From: Hippophae tibetana
Taxonomy: Eukaryota; Streptophyta; Magnoliopsida; Rosales; Elaeagnaceae
Direction of reading: 5' to 3'
NCBI GenBank assembly: GCA_037013495.1
Contig: CM072806.1
Location: forward strand, 16,909,001-16,973,000
Length of the DNA: 64,000 nt
Positions 21,832-34,385 of this stretch are shown one piece after another (within the stretch, counting starts at the first letter, position 1; the number at the start of each line of letters is the position of its first letter). A program made the translations under genes and the position numbers. Below the pieces are notes generated by a model. It did no database searches, had not been told where the DNA came from, and saw only the letters and a program-made list of their open reading frames with translations.

Positions 21832-24063
21832 AGGGCTCCACACCGTGTGGATCATTGTGTCCAACACCTCCCATATATGGATGTTGAGAAATAGCTCAAA
21901 ATCATGAGTAAAGATGTCAATCCTATTCTTATAGTGAATATGTTCATTTTTTAGATTCAATATCTCATTTCGCGTAGGCCTTTTACTTTTCCACCTTAGT
22001 TGAAGAAATGAGTTAAAAGAATATGATGATTGATGTTTGGACATAAGGAATGACATAATGCCTAACCTTTGTAGAGCCCAAGTCTTAAGACATATGCCTG
22101 AGCGTTAAAACATTTATCTGAGCCTTAATACATTAACCCGAGCCTTATACCCCTTTGACATAGTTTAATGTATACGTCTTATGTAACCAACATTTATACA
22201 TGTAAAACTTTATATATATATATGGACTCTCTAAGATATTCACATATTTTATCAATTACTCTGATTTCTCTCTAATTTTTCTCCATAAATTGAACAAATT
22301 TCCAACAATTTCTACAACTATTGTAAAATTTAATGATATGAAAATAAATCAATAACAAATCAAAATTTAATTGTATTTCTATAATAATCTTAAAGTTTGA
22401 TACTAAAAAAATCTATTTATTCATTTTGTTTTATATCTTTTACTAACGTATCAGTGTATCAAAACACTTACCTATAGTTCTAAAATTTTAAGCCGAACAA
22501 GATTTGAAAGAATAAGAAACATAATTTTTCTGGGTCAAAGTCCTTATTTTTTTGGTGCAACTTGGAATCATAGACTTAATTTTATGATTCATGCTCATAG
22601 TTCATACTAAAAATTTACAATTTGTAAAGGGAGACGTGTGCCACCCAAATACAAACATCTTAAAGTTACAATAACTCCTTACATTTAACCCAATTTACCA
22701 ATTGAATTGTTGAAAATATAAGAAATATGTGGATGATGTTATACATAAAAAATAAATACCTGATAAATAATTAAAAGGTATTTTATATAATTTTATAATC
22801 ATTTAATTTTTAAATATTATATATTTCAATTTAGTTTATTTAATTTTATAAGATAAATTCCTTTTTTTTAATTTTATACTGTTGTCTATGATTTAGTAAC
22901 TTTATTTTTCAATTTTAATAAATTTAATATTTTAAGTCAAAATAGAACATTTTGAATCAAAATCCATCAAATTTAGTCACATTAGGGGTTAAATGATCCA
23001 TTCTAATTCTTATTTAATTAAGATTATAAATGGATTAAACAATTATAAAAAAACATTATATTAATTAAAATTAAAATTATTATTTACACGAACACTTCAT
23101 AAACGATACAATTGTGTGCAACTTAAAATAGGCCTTAAGCTACATTTTTTATAACTTTACTCTTTTACTCTATACATTTGTTTCCGTGCATGTGAATTAA
23201 TTAATATAGATTAAAACATAGTGATAATACATTAATAGATATATCATAGAAGTTTAACGTTTAAGTGAGACTAAAACATATTTTTGAACTATTTTTAAGA
23301 TTGTAACTATAAAAGATTATTGGGGAGTAGGGTATACATAATCTTCTAATTCTTTGACTAAATGATATTTTATTATTATTTTAAGTAAGTAGGTTTAGTT
23401 ATGTAATTTTTAAATAAAAACAATCTATTTTAAATTTTTTTAAATTGTATTTTTTAAGGTTAAATTTGATTTTTTATTAAAAATAATATTTTATTTATAA
23501 TATTCTTAAAAATAATATTAAAAATAAAAAATATATTTTTCTTCTTTATTTTCAAATACAAATAATTTCCCTATATTTTTTCATTAAATATTATTTTTCT
23601 CTCTTATAATTTATAAATTTAAAAAATTTTATGAATAAAAATAAAATTTATAATGTAAATATAAATGAATTAAAAATACACAAATAGAATAAGATAAAAG
23701 AGAATAAAATACCAAAAGACTATGAGGGAAAAAAAAAGAGATAAATAGAGATGAAAAGGAAAATTAGCATTTTTTAGAAAAGAATATATTATTATTATTT
23801 TAAGTGAAATCTATTTTTTCCCTTTAAAAAATTACATTTTTTAAAAATTTGCACTGTAAATTACAGTAATGGAGCTAATACCAATTATTTGAATACATTT
23901 CTCCGTTGATCCCATAGGCATAGCTTTAAACATTACTAACGTGACTGTGAGAATATTAACTAGAGCTTGGCATAAATAGAAAGAAAAAAGATGGGAAGAA
24001 CAAACAGCTTGCTAACATGTGCATTTTATCTTGTAATAATTCTTTATCTTCAATTCTTGAATC
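21832..24063. other. Repeat-derived and AT-rich intergenic DNA
   Basis: 22,067-22,310 may be an LTR-like block: it starts 'tgtagagcccaagtc', holds a TATA-like 'ctttatatatatatatgg' near 22,209, and has a 'ccaaca' end near 22,310. No partner or coding part was found. At 21,835-21,850 there is a small palindrome, 'ccacaccgtgtgg'. The rest is AT-rich. Copies of an AT-rich phrase at 23.36-23.47 and 23.79-23.86 kb recur beyond the PPR pseudogene at 27.8-27.96 kb. Confidence 0.4.
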
Positions 24064-27000
24064 ATGGGTTCCTCAAGATTCATTGCAAAGCACCCAACAA
24101 TTTCTCTAATAGAATCATACACTTCTCTTAAAAAGCTCAAGCAAATCCATACCCATCTTCAAGTTAATAGTCTCCTCGGTGACCCTCCCTTGTTGGGCCA
24201 GTTTATGGCAACCATAGCAATTCAGAATCCTAACAATGTCGACTACTCTATTCAAGTTCTTGAACAATGTGAAAAACCGACTCTTTTTACTTTCAATTCT
24301 ATTATATGGTTACTTAGTAATCAAATTTGAAAAAATCACACATTGAGAATGAAGTTGAGTGTTGTAATTTGGGTTATGAATAAAACCCGCTCTTTCACTT
24401 TTAGGACATCCTAAAATTTGTAAATATTTCTCTCTTCTTTAAGGGTAATTGATTAGTTCAATTTTGTTCAATTAGTTGTAATTTTGGAGACAATGGAAGT
24501 GATCAACGACGCCCAAGGACATATGTAACATTTATACCGAACCTCATTAAATTTTTGGTGTTTTTATTTTTTTACTTTAATATCTTCTTTAGTTTCTTTT
24601 AGCATTATATTTCCAATAACATTATTTTGTCGGATTAGTTCGAGTTCTATTCATTTAAATCATAAGTGAATAGTAACTACTTAGAATAGAGAAAATATAC
24701 TTGATTTTCTCAACAATTGGTATCAGAGTCGAAGGTTTCTACCTAGGCATTTGTTTGTATTCTGTTTGTTTTCTATTGAAATATAGTTGCTAGTTGTAAT
24801 ATGAAGAAATGGAGGAAGAAAAGCCTCCCTTAAACAAAGGTCAACCATTCACATCAGACAGAACAAAAGTACACGTTCATGAAGGAGACATCCGTAAGTA
24901 AGTTGTGGAAGACGATGGAGAATAAGTTCATGAAGAAGAGAGGACAAAATCAACTCTATTTGAAAAAGAAGTTGTTCCATTTTGAATACCTTCTAGATAC
25001 CATAATAAACAACCATATTACTATTTTTAATCGATTAGTAACAGATTTGTTAAATATGGATAAAAAATTTCAAGATGAAGATTTAGCCTTGATGTTGTTA
25101 GCTTCCATTCCTGATGAGTTTGATTACCTTATTACGAGCTTACTTATTAGGAAAGATAAAAAGGAAGGAAAGAAAGATAAAAAAGAAAGCAGGAATGAAG
25201 CAGCAGAGACATTGTCTGTAAGAGGAAGTCCACAAACTTAACAGAAAGAAAAGAGAGGAAGATCTCATTCAAAAGGAAGACTTGGTAAAGATGAATGTGC
25301 CTTTTGTCATGAAAAAGGACATTGGAAGAAAAAATGTCTGAAGCTGCAAATGGGTGTATGCAAAGAAATAAGGATTTCTTAACAAAGATGATGTTTGCTA
25401 CAAGGCAAGGTGGTGGCTAAGAGTTACGCTCAGAAGGAGGAAATCGATTATAATGAGGTATTTTCTCCAGTTGTAAAACATTCCTCCATTATAAGTTTTT
25501 TGGCCTTGGTAACATATTTAGATTTGGAACTAGTTCAACTTGATGTGAAAATCGTATTTCTATATGGTGACTTGGAAGAGGAAATCTATGTCTCAGCCAG
25601 AAAGGTTTAATGTTGCTGGTAAAGAGAATTGGGTTTGAAAGCTAAACAAATCATTGTATGGATTGAAGAAATCTCTAAGGTAGTGGTACAAATGATTTGA
25701 CCAGTTTATGTTGCAGTAAAAGTATACTAGAAGTACACATAATCATTGTGTGTATTTTCATAAGCTACAAGATGAGTCTTTCATTTATCTTCTATTGGAC
25801 GTCGATGATATGTTGATTACATCAAAGAGTTAAGCATAAATTGAGAAGTTAAAGACTCAACTAAGTTAGGAGTTTGAGATGAAAGATCTGGGAGAAACCT
25901 AGAAGATTCTCGGTATAGAGATAAGCAAAGACATGAAGAAAATAAAGCTTAGTTTGATCCAGAGTCAATATTTGAAGAAGGTACTACAACATTTTGGTAT
26001 GAATGAACATACAAAATATATAAGTACTTTGCTTGTTCCTCATTTCAAGCTTAGTGCTCAATTATCTCCTAAGAATGATGTTGAATGAGAATACATGGCA
26101 AATGTACTGTATGAAAATGCGTTTCGTAGCTTAATGTATGTAATAGTGTGTACAAGATCTGATATTTCACATGTGGTTGATGTTGTAGGTACATGCATAA
26201 TCTTGGTAAAGGATATTGGTTGGCTATGAAATGGATTCTATGGTATATTTTAAATAATGTAGATGTTAGTTTAGTATTTTAGCAAGATAATACTATTGGT
26301 CAATATGTAGTAGGATATTGTGATTCTGACTATGTAGGAGATTTAGATAAGCATCGATCAACTACTAGTTATGTGTTTACTCTTATTAGAGCACCAATCA
26401 GTTGGAAGTCTATCTTGTAGTTTATAGTTTCTTTGTTTACTATAAATGCCGAATATATGGCAGTTAAAGAGGCTATGAAGGAAGCTATTTGGTTTCGAGG
26501 TTTGCTTGAAGACTTGGGAGCTGGTCAAAAACATATTAAGATGTTTTGTGACAGTCAGAATACTATTCATTTAGCAAAGAACCAAGTCTATCATGCACGT
26601 ACAAAGCACATTGATGTTCGTTACAATTTTGTGTGAGAGATTATTGAAGAAGGTGAAGTATTAGTTCAGAAGATCAATACTATAAAGAATCTCACATATA
26701 TGATGACCAAGATGGTAACGTCAATCAAGTCCAAACATTGTCTGGACTTGATTAACATTCTACAAATTTGAATTGACAATAATGACGTTGATTTAGAGAT
26801 TGAAGAAATCATTTAAGAATCACTAAGTTGCTAAGGTGGACATTTTTTGTAGAGCTTCTTAGTGAGCAAATTTGAAAAAGTCTCATATTGATTAGAAATG
26901 AAAGTGAATGTTGTATTTTGAGATATAAATAAAGTCCCCTCATTCACTTCTAAGACATCCCAAAATTTGTAGATTTTTCTTTCTTTTGTAAGGGTAATTG

Positions 27001-27807
27001 ATTAGCTCAATTAGTTGTAATTTTGGAGTTCATCCATTTGGCGATAGTGAAAGTGGTCAAGGACGTCCGAGGACATAGGTAACATTTATACCAAATCTCG
27101 TTAAATTTATGATATTTTAATATTTCTGCTTTAATATATGCTTTAGTTTCTTTTAGCATTATATTTCCAATAACATTATTTTATCGGGTTAGTTTGAGGT
27201 ATATTCATTTAAATCATAAACGAATAGTAACTATTTAGAATAGGGAAAATATACACGATTTCCAACAAATTCTATGATCAAAGCCTACTCTAAAAGCTTG
27301 AGGCCTCATAAAAGCTTTGATTTTTACAAAAGAATTCTCCAATCTGATGAAAATATTTTGCCTGATAATTGCACCTTTAACTTCTTGGTTTATACTTGTA
27401 CACAACTTTCGGCTATCCAGATAGGCCATTCAATCCATGTTGCTAGTATTAAACTTGGGTTTGAAATTGACATGTATATTTAAAGTGGTTTAATTTTTAT
27501 GTATGTTGAATTGAGTTGTTTGGGTTATTGTCATAGGTGTTTGGAAATATTGTTGAGCTAGATGTAGTTTGTCAAACGGCTATGGTGAGTGCCTATGCTA
27601 AATGTGGTGATGTTAATTTTGCAAGGAAGCTATTTGATAAAATGCCTCAAAGAGACCTTATTGCTTGGAATGCCACGATTGCATGATATGCAAAATGTGG
27701 GGAGCCTAAGGAGGCCTTGAACTTATTCTACATGATGCAAATGGTGGGTATAAAGGTCAATGAGGTACCTATGGTTTCAGTTTTATCTGCATGTATACAT
27801 TTAGGAA
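24064..27807 (+). pseudogene. Pentatricopeptide-repeat (PPR) gene, broken by a copia insertion
   Basis: The 5' part (24,064-24,300) starts with ATG and reads SLKKLKQIHTHLQVN and then PTLFTFNS, typical of the start of a PLS-class plant PPR protein. Such proteins bind organelle RNA. The frame resumes right after the inserted element at 27,268 with MIKAYSKSLRPHKSFDFYKR, and later WNATIA-type and KEALNLFYMMQM repeats. The downstream part also has its own lesions: a stop after 'DMYI' (about 27,481), a frame change near 27,540 and a TGA near 27,686. Homology ends at about 27,807 inside a PPR unit, so the protein is also 3'-truncated. No E or DYW domain is present. It cannot encode a working protein. 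Confidence 0.85.
24301..27267 (+). mobile_element. Ty1/copia retrotransposon with both LTRs, inserted in the PPR gene
   Basis: The LTRs are about 24,307-24,715 and 26,848-27,267, each starting TG and ending CA. A Met-tRNA primer-binding site (TGGTATCAGAG) begins at about 24,718, and a purine-rich tract precedes the right LTR. AATTCT flanks both sides (24,295-24,300 and 27,268-27,273), consistent with a target-site duplication inside the PPR coding sequence. Inside, in order, are a Gag-like frame (24,879-25,241), a zinc knuckle near 25,295-25,335, reverse-transcriptase pieces (25,395-26,050) and an RNase H piece (26,430-26,640). Protease and integrase are not recognisable, and the interior is short for a copia element. 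It is broken in several places. The LTRs are clearly diverged, so the insertion is old. Confidence 0.85.
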
Positions 27808-28139
27808 AGAAATATAGTTTTTTTATTATTTTTAAGTGAAATTCAATTTTATCTTTAAAAAAATTATATTTATTAAAAATTTGGATTAGATTGATTTTAT
27901 TTAAAAAAATATATAACTAAACTTACTACTTTAAAAGAAAGATGACTAAAGTGTATTTATTAAAAATTTATAGGACTATTTAGACCATAATTCCTTCTAA
28001 AGTCTCTGGATAAGTGGAAAGCAATAGGTATCAAGTTACTTATTTTGTTTCTTTCCTTTTACATTTTTTTAAGTTAACTTTCTTATCTTTAAAAAAATTG
28101 CAAAAAAAAGGGAAAAATGAGTGAAAAAGTTTTTTGATT

Positions 28140-28690
28140 CATCGGTAAAAATCCATTACAGTTGTTGTTCAGGATGAAGGAGTTTTAATGTGGGAATTAC
28201 TCTTATTAGAATAAAATTATGACATATGGTCTCAATTGATGGAAATAAAAATTATTGAAATAGAGACGATCTCATACATGCGTAGAAAAACTAAATCATC
28301 CGTTGAATCTAACGAGGCTTTGAAAAATGATATGTTGAAAATAAAAAAATATTAATGGCTATTAATGTCTATGTCTTCAAAAACTACGAGGTATTATTTA
28401 TGCTTATCCACTACCTATGACATTTGGACTCATATATAAAAAGCATTGTATAATGAAAGTGATGAATTGCAAGTATTTACTCTGCAGAATCAAAATGTTT
28501 TTTTTGTAAGCCAAAATGGGAGAATCCTCTTTGTATATTTTAGATAGTTGACTAAATATTTTCTAAAGTTAGACGTGATACAATGGTTATGAAGGATCCA
28601 AACGGCATTCAAGCCCATCACAAGTCCATTGAATGATGAAAAGTTCATATATTTCTCACTGGATTGGATCTAGAGGGTTTTATAAGCTTG
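28140..28690 (+). mobile_element. Copia gag fragment
   Basis: The plus strand shows phrases of copia Gag (DUF4219/UBN2 type), such as SNEALKNDMLKIK, TTYDIWTHI and NESDELQVFTLQNQ. No LTR was identified. The piece is old and broken. Confidence 0.5.
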
Positions 28691-28699
28691 TTGTTTATA

Positions 28700-31600
28700 A
28701 CAGTTTTTTATACATGTTAAGGTTTTATCTTCTTGTATTTTATTGAGAAAAGAACTTTGTGTATCTTCTATGTCTAATGAAATATTTTTTAAATAAGATT
28801 TTTTGTTGTGTCTATCACACCATGTTTTTGTTTTTTTATGTTATTGCATATAAGTTGGATTTGACATATAAATTGTTTCATTATCTAGTGTTGTTAGATT
28901 TATTTTGTCAAAATATTGTGTAGATGGTTGGTAAAAAATTAGGAAGTTATTTACTATTATAAATAAACTTCTATTTCTTGTTGATATATGGTAGAAATAT
29001 GAATTTTTTTTCCTCCTATCGTTATATCTTCATCTTTTAAGACATCATTAAGATTTATTATAGTATTATTAGCAATTCTTGCAATTAAATATTTTGATGT
29101 TTAATTTCAGAGTTCTTCTAAAAACACATATTTACTAGCTATATACATATTAGCTCATATATATATATGATGAGTGCAAATGATAACTTATGTAACCTTT
29201 AAATTTTAATCCTATTTTAATGTAAGTACTATTTAGATTCATAATATTATATAAATCATTCAAAATCTCGTAAAGAGCATTCATAGTTTGAGTTAATTAT
29301 TTATTTTTCAATTTCTTCCAAGAAATGAATAATACAAGTATCATCTATATTTGATTCATCTTTTTGTTCTAATTCCATTTTAGGAGCTTCTTTCAACAAT
29401 TTTGATTTCTATGAATTTTTTTTTTATATTGAAGCATGTTAGGGCATTTATTAGCATAATGTATTTCCTCATTACAAATCCAATATCTACATTTTTTTCC
29501 CTGATGAACAATAATTTTTCTTTTATGGTAGCATATTATGAGTTAGTTATTTCTTATCAGTTTCCTTGAATAGATAAATAATTCAAGTATTATTTATATT
29601 TGATTTATTTATTTATTCTAATTATATTTTAATAGCTTCTTTCAAGATTTTTTGCTTTATATGAAAATTTCTTTTTAAAATCTTTTTTATGTTGAAGTAT
29701 GTTAGGACGTTCATTAACATAATATCATTCCTCATTGTAAATCCAATATCTGTATTTCTTTTTTTTATAAGCAATATTTTTTCTTTTATGATATCTTATA
29801 CATTTTTATCATAATTAAAATATATTTTTCCATAAGGTTTTTGGTTATACATTTTCTTATATTTTTGGAAGTTCTATTTTCTAAATTTATATCTTTTGAA
29901 TTTTTATTCTTTTTCTTGTAAGTCTTTATGCTACATCCATATTTTTATGGCCTCCTAAAATCTCTTGCATCACAACAAATTTTATCATTTTCTCATATTT
30001 GTTTATATTATTCCATGTCTTGACACTTAATAATTATCCAATTCTTAAGGGTTCTTATTTTTCCTCCTAATGTGTCTGATATAGTTTCTCTACTCCTTTT
30101 ATTTCATCCATCTATTATAGTTTTATGTAATGTTTCGTAATTTATGAAAAAATATTTTCTTATAAGTTTTTTGCATAGAGGGTAGTAATTTGTAATAGTA
30201 CATTTTATATTACTAAATTAAGAAATCTATATAACACATATCACATATCTCAATGTTTCTCAAATGTTATTTAGCTTCCTCAATTTGATATTTATTGGAT
30301 TTAGTGATATGCCTACCTTTGTCTTCTCTAATAAATTATTTAGATATCTCATTTACGATAATATCTAGGTATTATCTAACCATGAAAGCATTTTATTGTA
30401 TTTATAAATTTTGTTGTTTTATTAAATTTATATACCAATTTTTAACATTTCTTATCATTTTGTGATCTACTAATATCCTATAAGTTGAAGGGTTTGATTG
30501 TGTAGTCAACGAGGTTTAAATGATTGTAATTATTCCACTAGATCATTCATCTAAAGCGTTTTCCTATCTCTTATATAATATAAATATAAAAAATCAAATT
30601 TATAATTTTGGCGAAGTTTGAATTCTAGTGGAATACTACCTTTAGTTCTCCAAGGTAAACCTTTTTTCATTTTTTTGTTGTTTTCTTCTATAAAGAAGTT
30701 ATGGTTCTTCTGATCTTTGGTTATTTCTTTCTTCCTTATGTGGATTAGATGTTCCTTCTTGATGAGAGATTGATAATGTAATTGGTTTCATATAGTTTTT
30801 TGGGATTATATTTTTTGGTTCAAATTCAATTTCACTAACTATTGTCATATCATTTTTCTCTTCATTTGTGTGAAGTTTTTCCTCAAAATATTTTCCTATT
30901 TCTCTATCTATTAGAGTTAATAAGCTAATTAATTTTTCTATGTCTCTATTTTCAGGTTCATAAACTATTCTTCTAATTATTTTATGTATTTCATTAAACT
31001 GGGATTATAGATTCTTCTTTACTTTTAGGCTTTTTTTCATTCCTTTTTTTTTTCTCATTCCTAGGTATTAATACATAAGATGTTCTATGAGATCTTCTTT
31101 TAATCTTAAAAATGGATCAAAATTGTAAACTATACCTTCATTGTCTCGAGGTATGTTATTAACATCCCTTCTTAATTCTGTAAATTTTTTATGTATATCT
31201 AATTGTAATTTCTTAGTAAACCATATTCCCTTATTTCTCTAAGAAGTTTTTGTATTTGATTTATGTTTTGTAAGGATTTGATATTTGATTTATGTGATAT
31301 ATCTATTTCTCTTGCTAAAAAAGAAAAGATTTCATTATAAATATTTAGTTTCTTGATATGTTTATTAGACTTCAATTATCTTCCAATTCTATATCTTGTA
31401 ATTTTTTTTAACATTATTAGGAGAAAAGTAATATTATTATCTTTTTCCTAATATTTCATGGACTAAATTCTTTATTTCTTCAATTTTTTTGTTTTAGTTC
31501 CGTTACTTCCCCTTTTTAATTAAGATTTCTTTTTAAGAGTTTGTAGGCTTAATCCTTGATACATGACTTTTTCTTGCTAGTGTAAGAGGTTTTCTTTAAT

Positions 31601-32100
31601 ATATAAGCTTTATTCTTCAGGTATTTCAATATATGTTAATATCTCTTGTTTATTATTTGTTCAATTTCTTGGAATATCATATCTATTTACATGAATTCAT
31701 TTTATCTATATATTGAGTTATTATGACAATTCATTCATGAATATCCTATTATATAGTATATTGAAAATAGATGATTTTTTTCTTTCATTAAACTCATCGT
31801 TAAAACTCATACACTAAACTTAAGATTTAGTTTAAATTTTTATCATAATATTAATGACAAACTTAGGATATGCTTTTTTTAATTTTTGGTATCCTAGATT
31901 TTCATTGATCATTCCTAATAAAATATTTTTTCAATTTATTATTATATTTTCTAGTATTGTTAATTTCTTGGTATATCAATTCATTCCTTGGAATGTGTTT
32001 TTAATAATATTTGGATTTCTCCTAAATGAATGCATCCAATTATTTTATCATTTTGAGGAAATTTTGATAATTTTTTATAATGATTTATTTATCAATTAAT
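28700..32100 (-). mobile_element. Decayed caulimovirid-like endogenous pararetrovirus sequence
   Basis: On the minus strand, 29,444-29,491 encodes a Cys/His zinc-knuckle-like motif of the type found in the coat protein of plant pararetroviruses (Caulimoviridae), with the usual flanking Trp, Glu-Glu and Pro-Asn. A related copy of the same stretch lies at about 29,560-29,800, so part of the sequence was duplicated locally. Acidic, Lys-rich coat/movement-polyprotein-like segments follow up to about 31 kb. No reverse transcriptase was recognised here. The sequence is AT-shifted, broken in many places, and appears very old. Genus cannot be assigned. Both ends are approximate. Confidence 0.5.
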
Positions 32101-33242
32101 AGTATGTTATATCTTTCTTTTGAATTTGTAATAGTAATATTCATTTATTTATTATTTATCGCATAATAAACTATTTTTTTGGAATACTTTTCTTATTCTT
32201 GAAAATGATCTCTTTGAATATATCTTCCTCTTTAAGATTTAATTTTATAAATTTATTTCTTGTGAAATCATATTTTTTGTTTAAATTTATTTTTACTCTT
32301 TAAGGTATTTCATGTTTCTATTTTCATTATTTCTTGATTTTTTTATTTTATTATTATTTATGCCATTTTTAGGTGTAATATAAACATAATTGTTTTATTA
32401 TTTTAATTATTTTTTTATATATAAGGATATGTATTTATTCATATCTAACCTAATTTTAAAGTTGTAAATTCGAGTATTGTTTAAAGATTTATTTTTTCTA
32501 TTTATTCTACTAATAGACTAACTTTCAAACCTCATGTACATTATATTAGACTAAAAAATTAAGTAGTAAAGCTATTTGATTTTATATAAAAAAAACAGAG
32601 TAAAAAAGAAAATGGTTAAATTGTAATGAGTTTATAAAATGGAATTAGTATCTTCATGTTATTTATTTTTATTTTGATATCATTTTTAATTCATATTTTA
32701 AAATAGGACATATCAAATACTCTTATTTAGGTTAATGTTAAACATTTTGTTCAATTTCAAGAGTAACTAATACTTCTAAGCTATTCTAATTCCTTAAGAT
32801 TTATGTTAAATTTAACTAAAATGTATATCAGTAACCTAAATAAGAGTATTTAATGTATCTTATTTGATAAAATAGTTCAAAAAGGATACCAAAGATAGAA
32901 TAAGGATAGCCAAAAGGTATCAATCCTTTATAAATCCACCAATAAGGGTGCTAGTGTTTTATTTCTTCTCCTTTTTCAAAAGATTTAGGAAAATAGGCTT
33001 ATATGATTCTCTTTTACATTTTTATTTTTGATTGAACTATTAACTTGTAATTTTATTACTATTTTCATTATACTCTTATTGAACACATATTTGGACTTAT
33101 GTCCAACTAAAAACCAAGAACCATATTTTGGAGACATGTGTCCAATTTTATATAGCAGAGTTGTATATAAATTCAATCAAGTATATAAAAAAATGCAGAG
33201 AAAATATGTGTAATCATTTATTTAAAATATATTAATCGATGA
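32100..33242. other. AT-rich intergenic DNA around the MITE-like element
   Basis: No gene is supported. The opposing frames of about 60 codons near 33.0-33.2 kb have no recognisable domain. Confidence 0.4.
32699..32868. mobile_element. MITE-like inverted repeat
   Basis: Two arms of about 35-40 bases around 'aaatactcttatttaggtt' (near 32,711) and 'aacctaaataagagtattt' (near 32,841) are inverted copies flanking about 100 bases. It could fold as a hairpin. No coding sequence. The target duplication is unclear. Confidence 0.6.
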
Positions 33243-33665
33243 TGGGGTCAAATGTCGATTAAAATTCAGTCAATTGGTCATGTGTCTAATTTGCTTCAAT
33301 GAGTATGATCACTAGCCAATCAAAATCAGACTAGTTAAACATATATCCAACTTTGTTTCGACGAGTATGGTCACTGATCCACCGAACTCCAACTTGTTGG
33401 ATAACTATTGATTTAATTGGACATGTGTCCAATTCATTTCAAACGATTAGGGTCACCATCCTATCACAGTTGGACAACTATTCAATTTAATTGGACATAT
33501 GACCAACTCAGTTACGGTGAGTAACAACACCAACCAAATTCCGACTAGTTGAAAATTGTTTAATTCAATTGGATATGTGTTTATCTTGGCTCCAACGAGT
33601 GGGGTTATTGATTGATCAAATTTTAACTAGTTGGACAATCATTCAATTCTAGTCGATCAAATTGA
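33243..33665. repeat. Degenerate tandem repeat, 60-85 bp units, about six copies
   Basis: Unit starts are near 33,243, 33,306, 33,368, 33,450, 33,521 and 33,600. Shared elements are 'ggtcac', 'actagttggacaa', 'aattggacatgtgtccaa' and 'caacgagt'. Unit length varies. It is not coding in any frame. Confidence 0.7.
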
Positions 33666-33846
33666 ATAAATATATAATTAAAAATTAAATCACAATTGAT
33701 AAATAAAAACTAAGAATATTTTTATCATCCTGTATAAAAAGTCAAGTAAGCCAAATCGTTTTTAATTTTATATTAAAGTGGAGTCATTATAACCTATAAC
33801 CCAAAAATTTGCCACTTTTTAGGATATTCATGAACTAAATAAAACA

Positions 33847-33847
33847 A

Positions 33848-33911
<64 letters not shown>
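33847..33911. repeat. ATT trinucleotide microsatellite
   Basis: About 21 uninterrupted TAT/ATT units. Confidence 0.97.
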
Positions 33912-33912
<1 letters not shown>

Positions 33913-34076
33913 GTTTCTCATTTAATTTAAGAGTAGATATACAATTTCTTATTATAATTACAAGTTACAATGCAAACTATTTTACATTCGTCATCTATTT
34001 TTTTCCTAAATTAATATAATCCATAAATTTTATTTAATTTTTTTTAGTAACCACTTAACATACATTAGCTGATGTT

Positions 34077-34385
34077 AAGGATGACGATAAGGCTGTTTGG
34101 GTTGAATTCAAATTAAACCGAATTAACTATTGAAAGTTTTAATTTGATTATTCAAGTAGTTTTGGTATGATTTGGAAATTACTTCCGTTTTGGTAATTAT
34201 TTTAGCTTTAAAATGGTAAAATATTCAATAATGAATAACAAAATATATAAAATCTGATTATGTGACTGGACACAAAATGGTATTGCCAATAACAAGATAT
34301 GAACCAAACATTTTGTGACTCGACCCAATCCGAATGGAACTGGTACCCCGTGACACTGACTCGTTAAGTCAAATTGACATCCCTA
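34077..34385. mobile_element. hAT-like non-autonomous element (putative)
   Basis: The right edge, 'aaattgacatccct', is a common terminus of plant hAT-type MITEs ('agggatgtcaat' in reverse). The left edge, 'aaggatgacgat', is an imperfect inverted partner. The interior is non-coding. No clear 8-bp duplication was seen. Confidence 0.4.

Noticed and set aside
21763-22056. 97-codon minus-strand frame beside the minisatellite
   Set aside because: It runs into the minisatellite, has no recognisable domain, and lies in repeat-like DNA.
33841-33920. CRISPR-like regular spacing
   Set aside because: The regularity is a simple ATT microsatellite. There are no spacers, and the organism is a plant.
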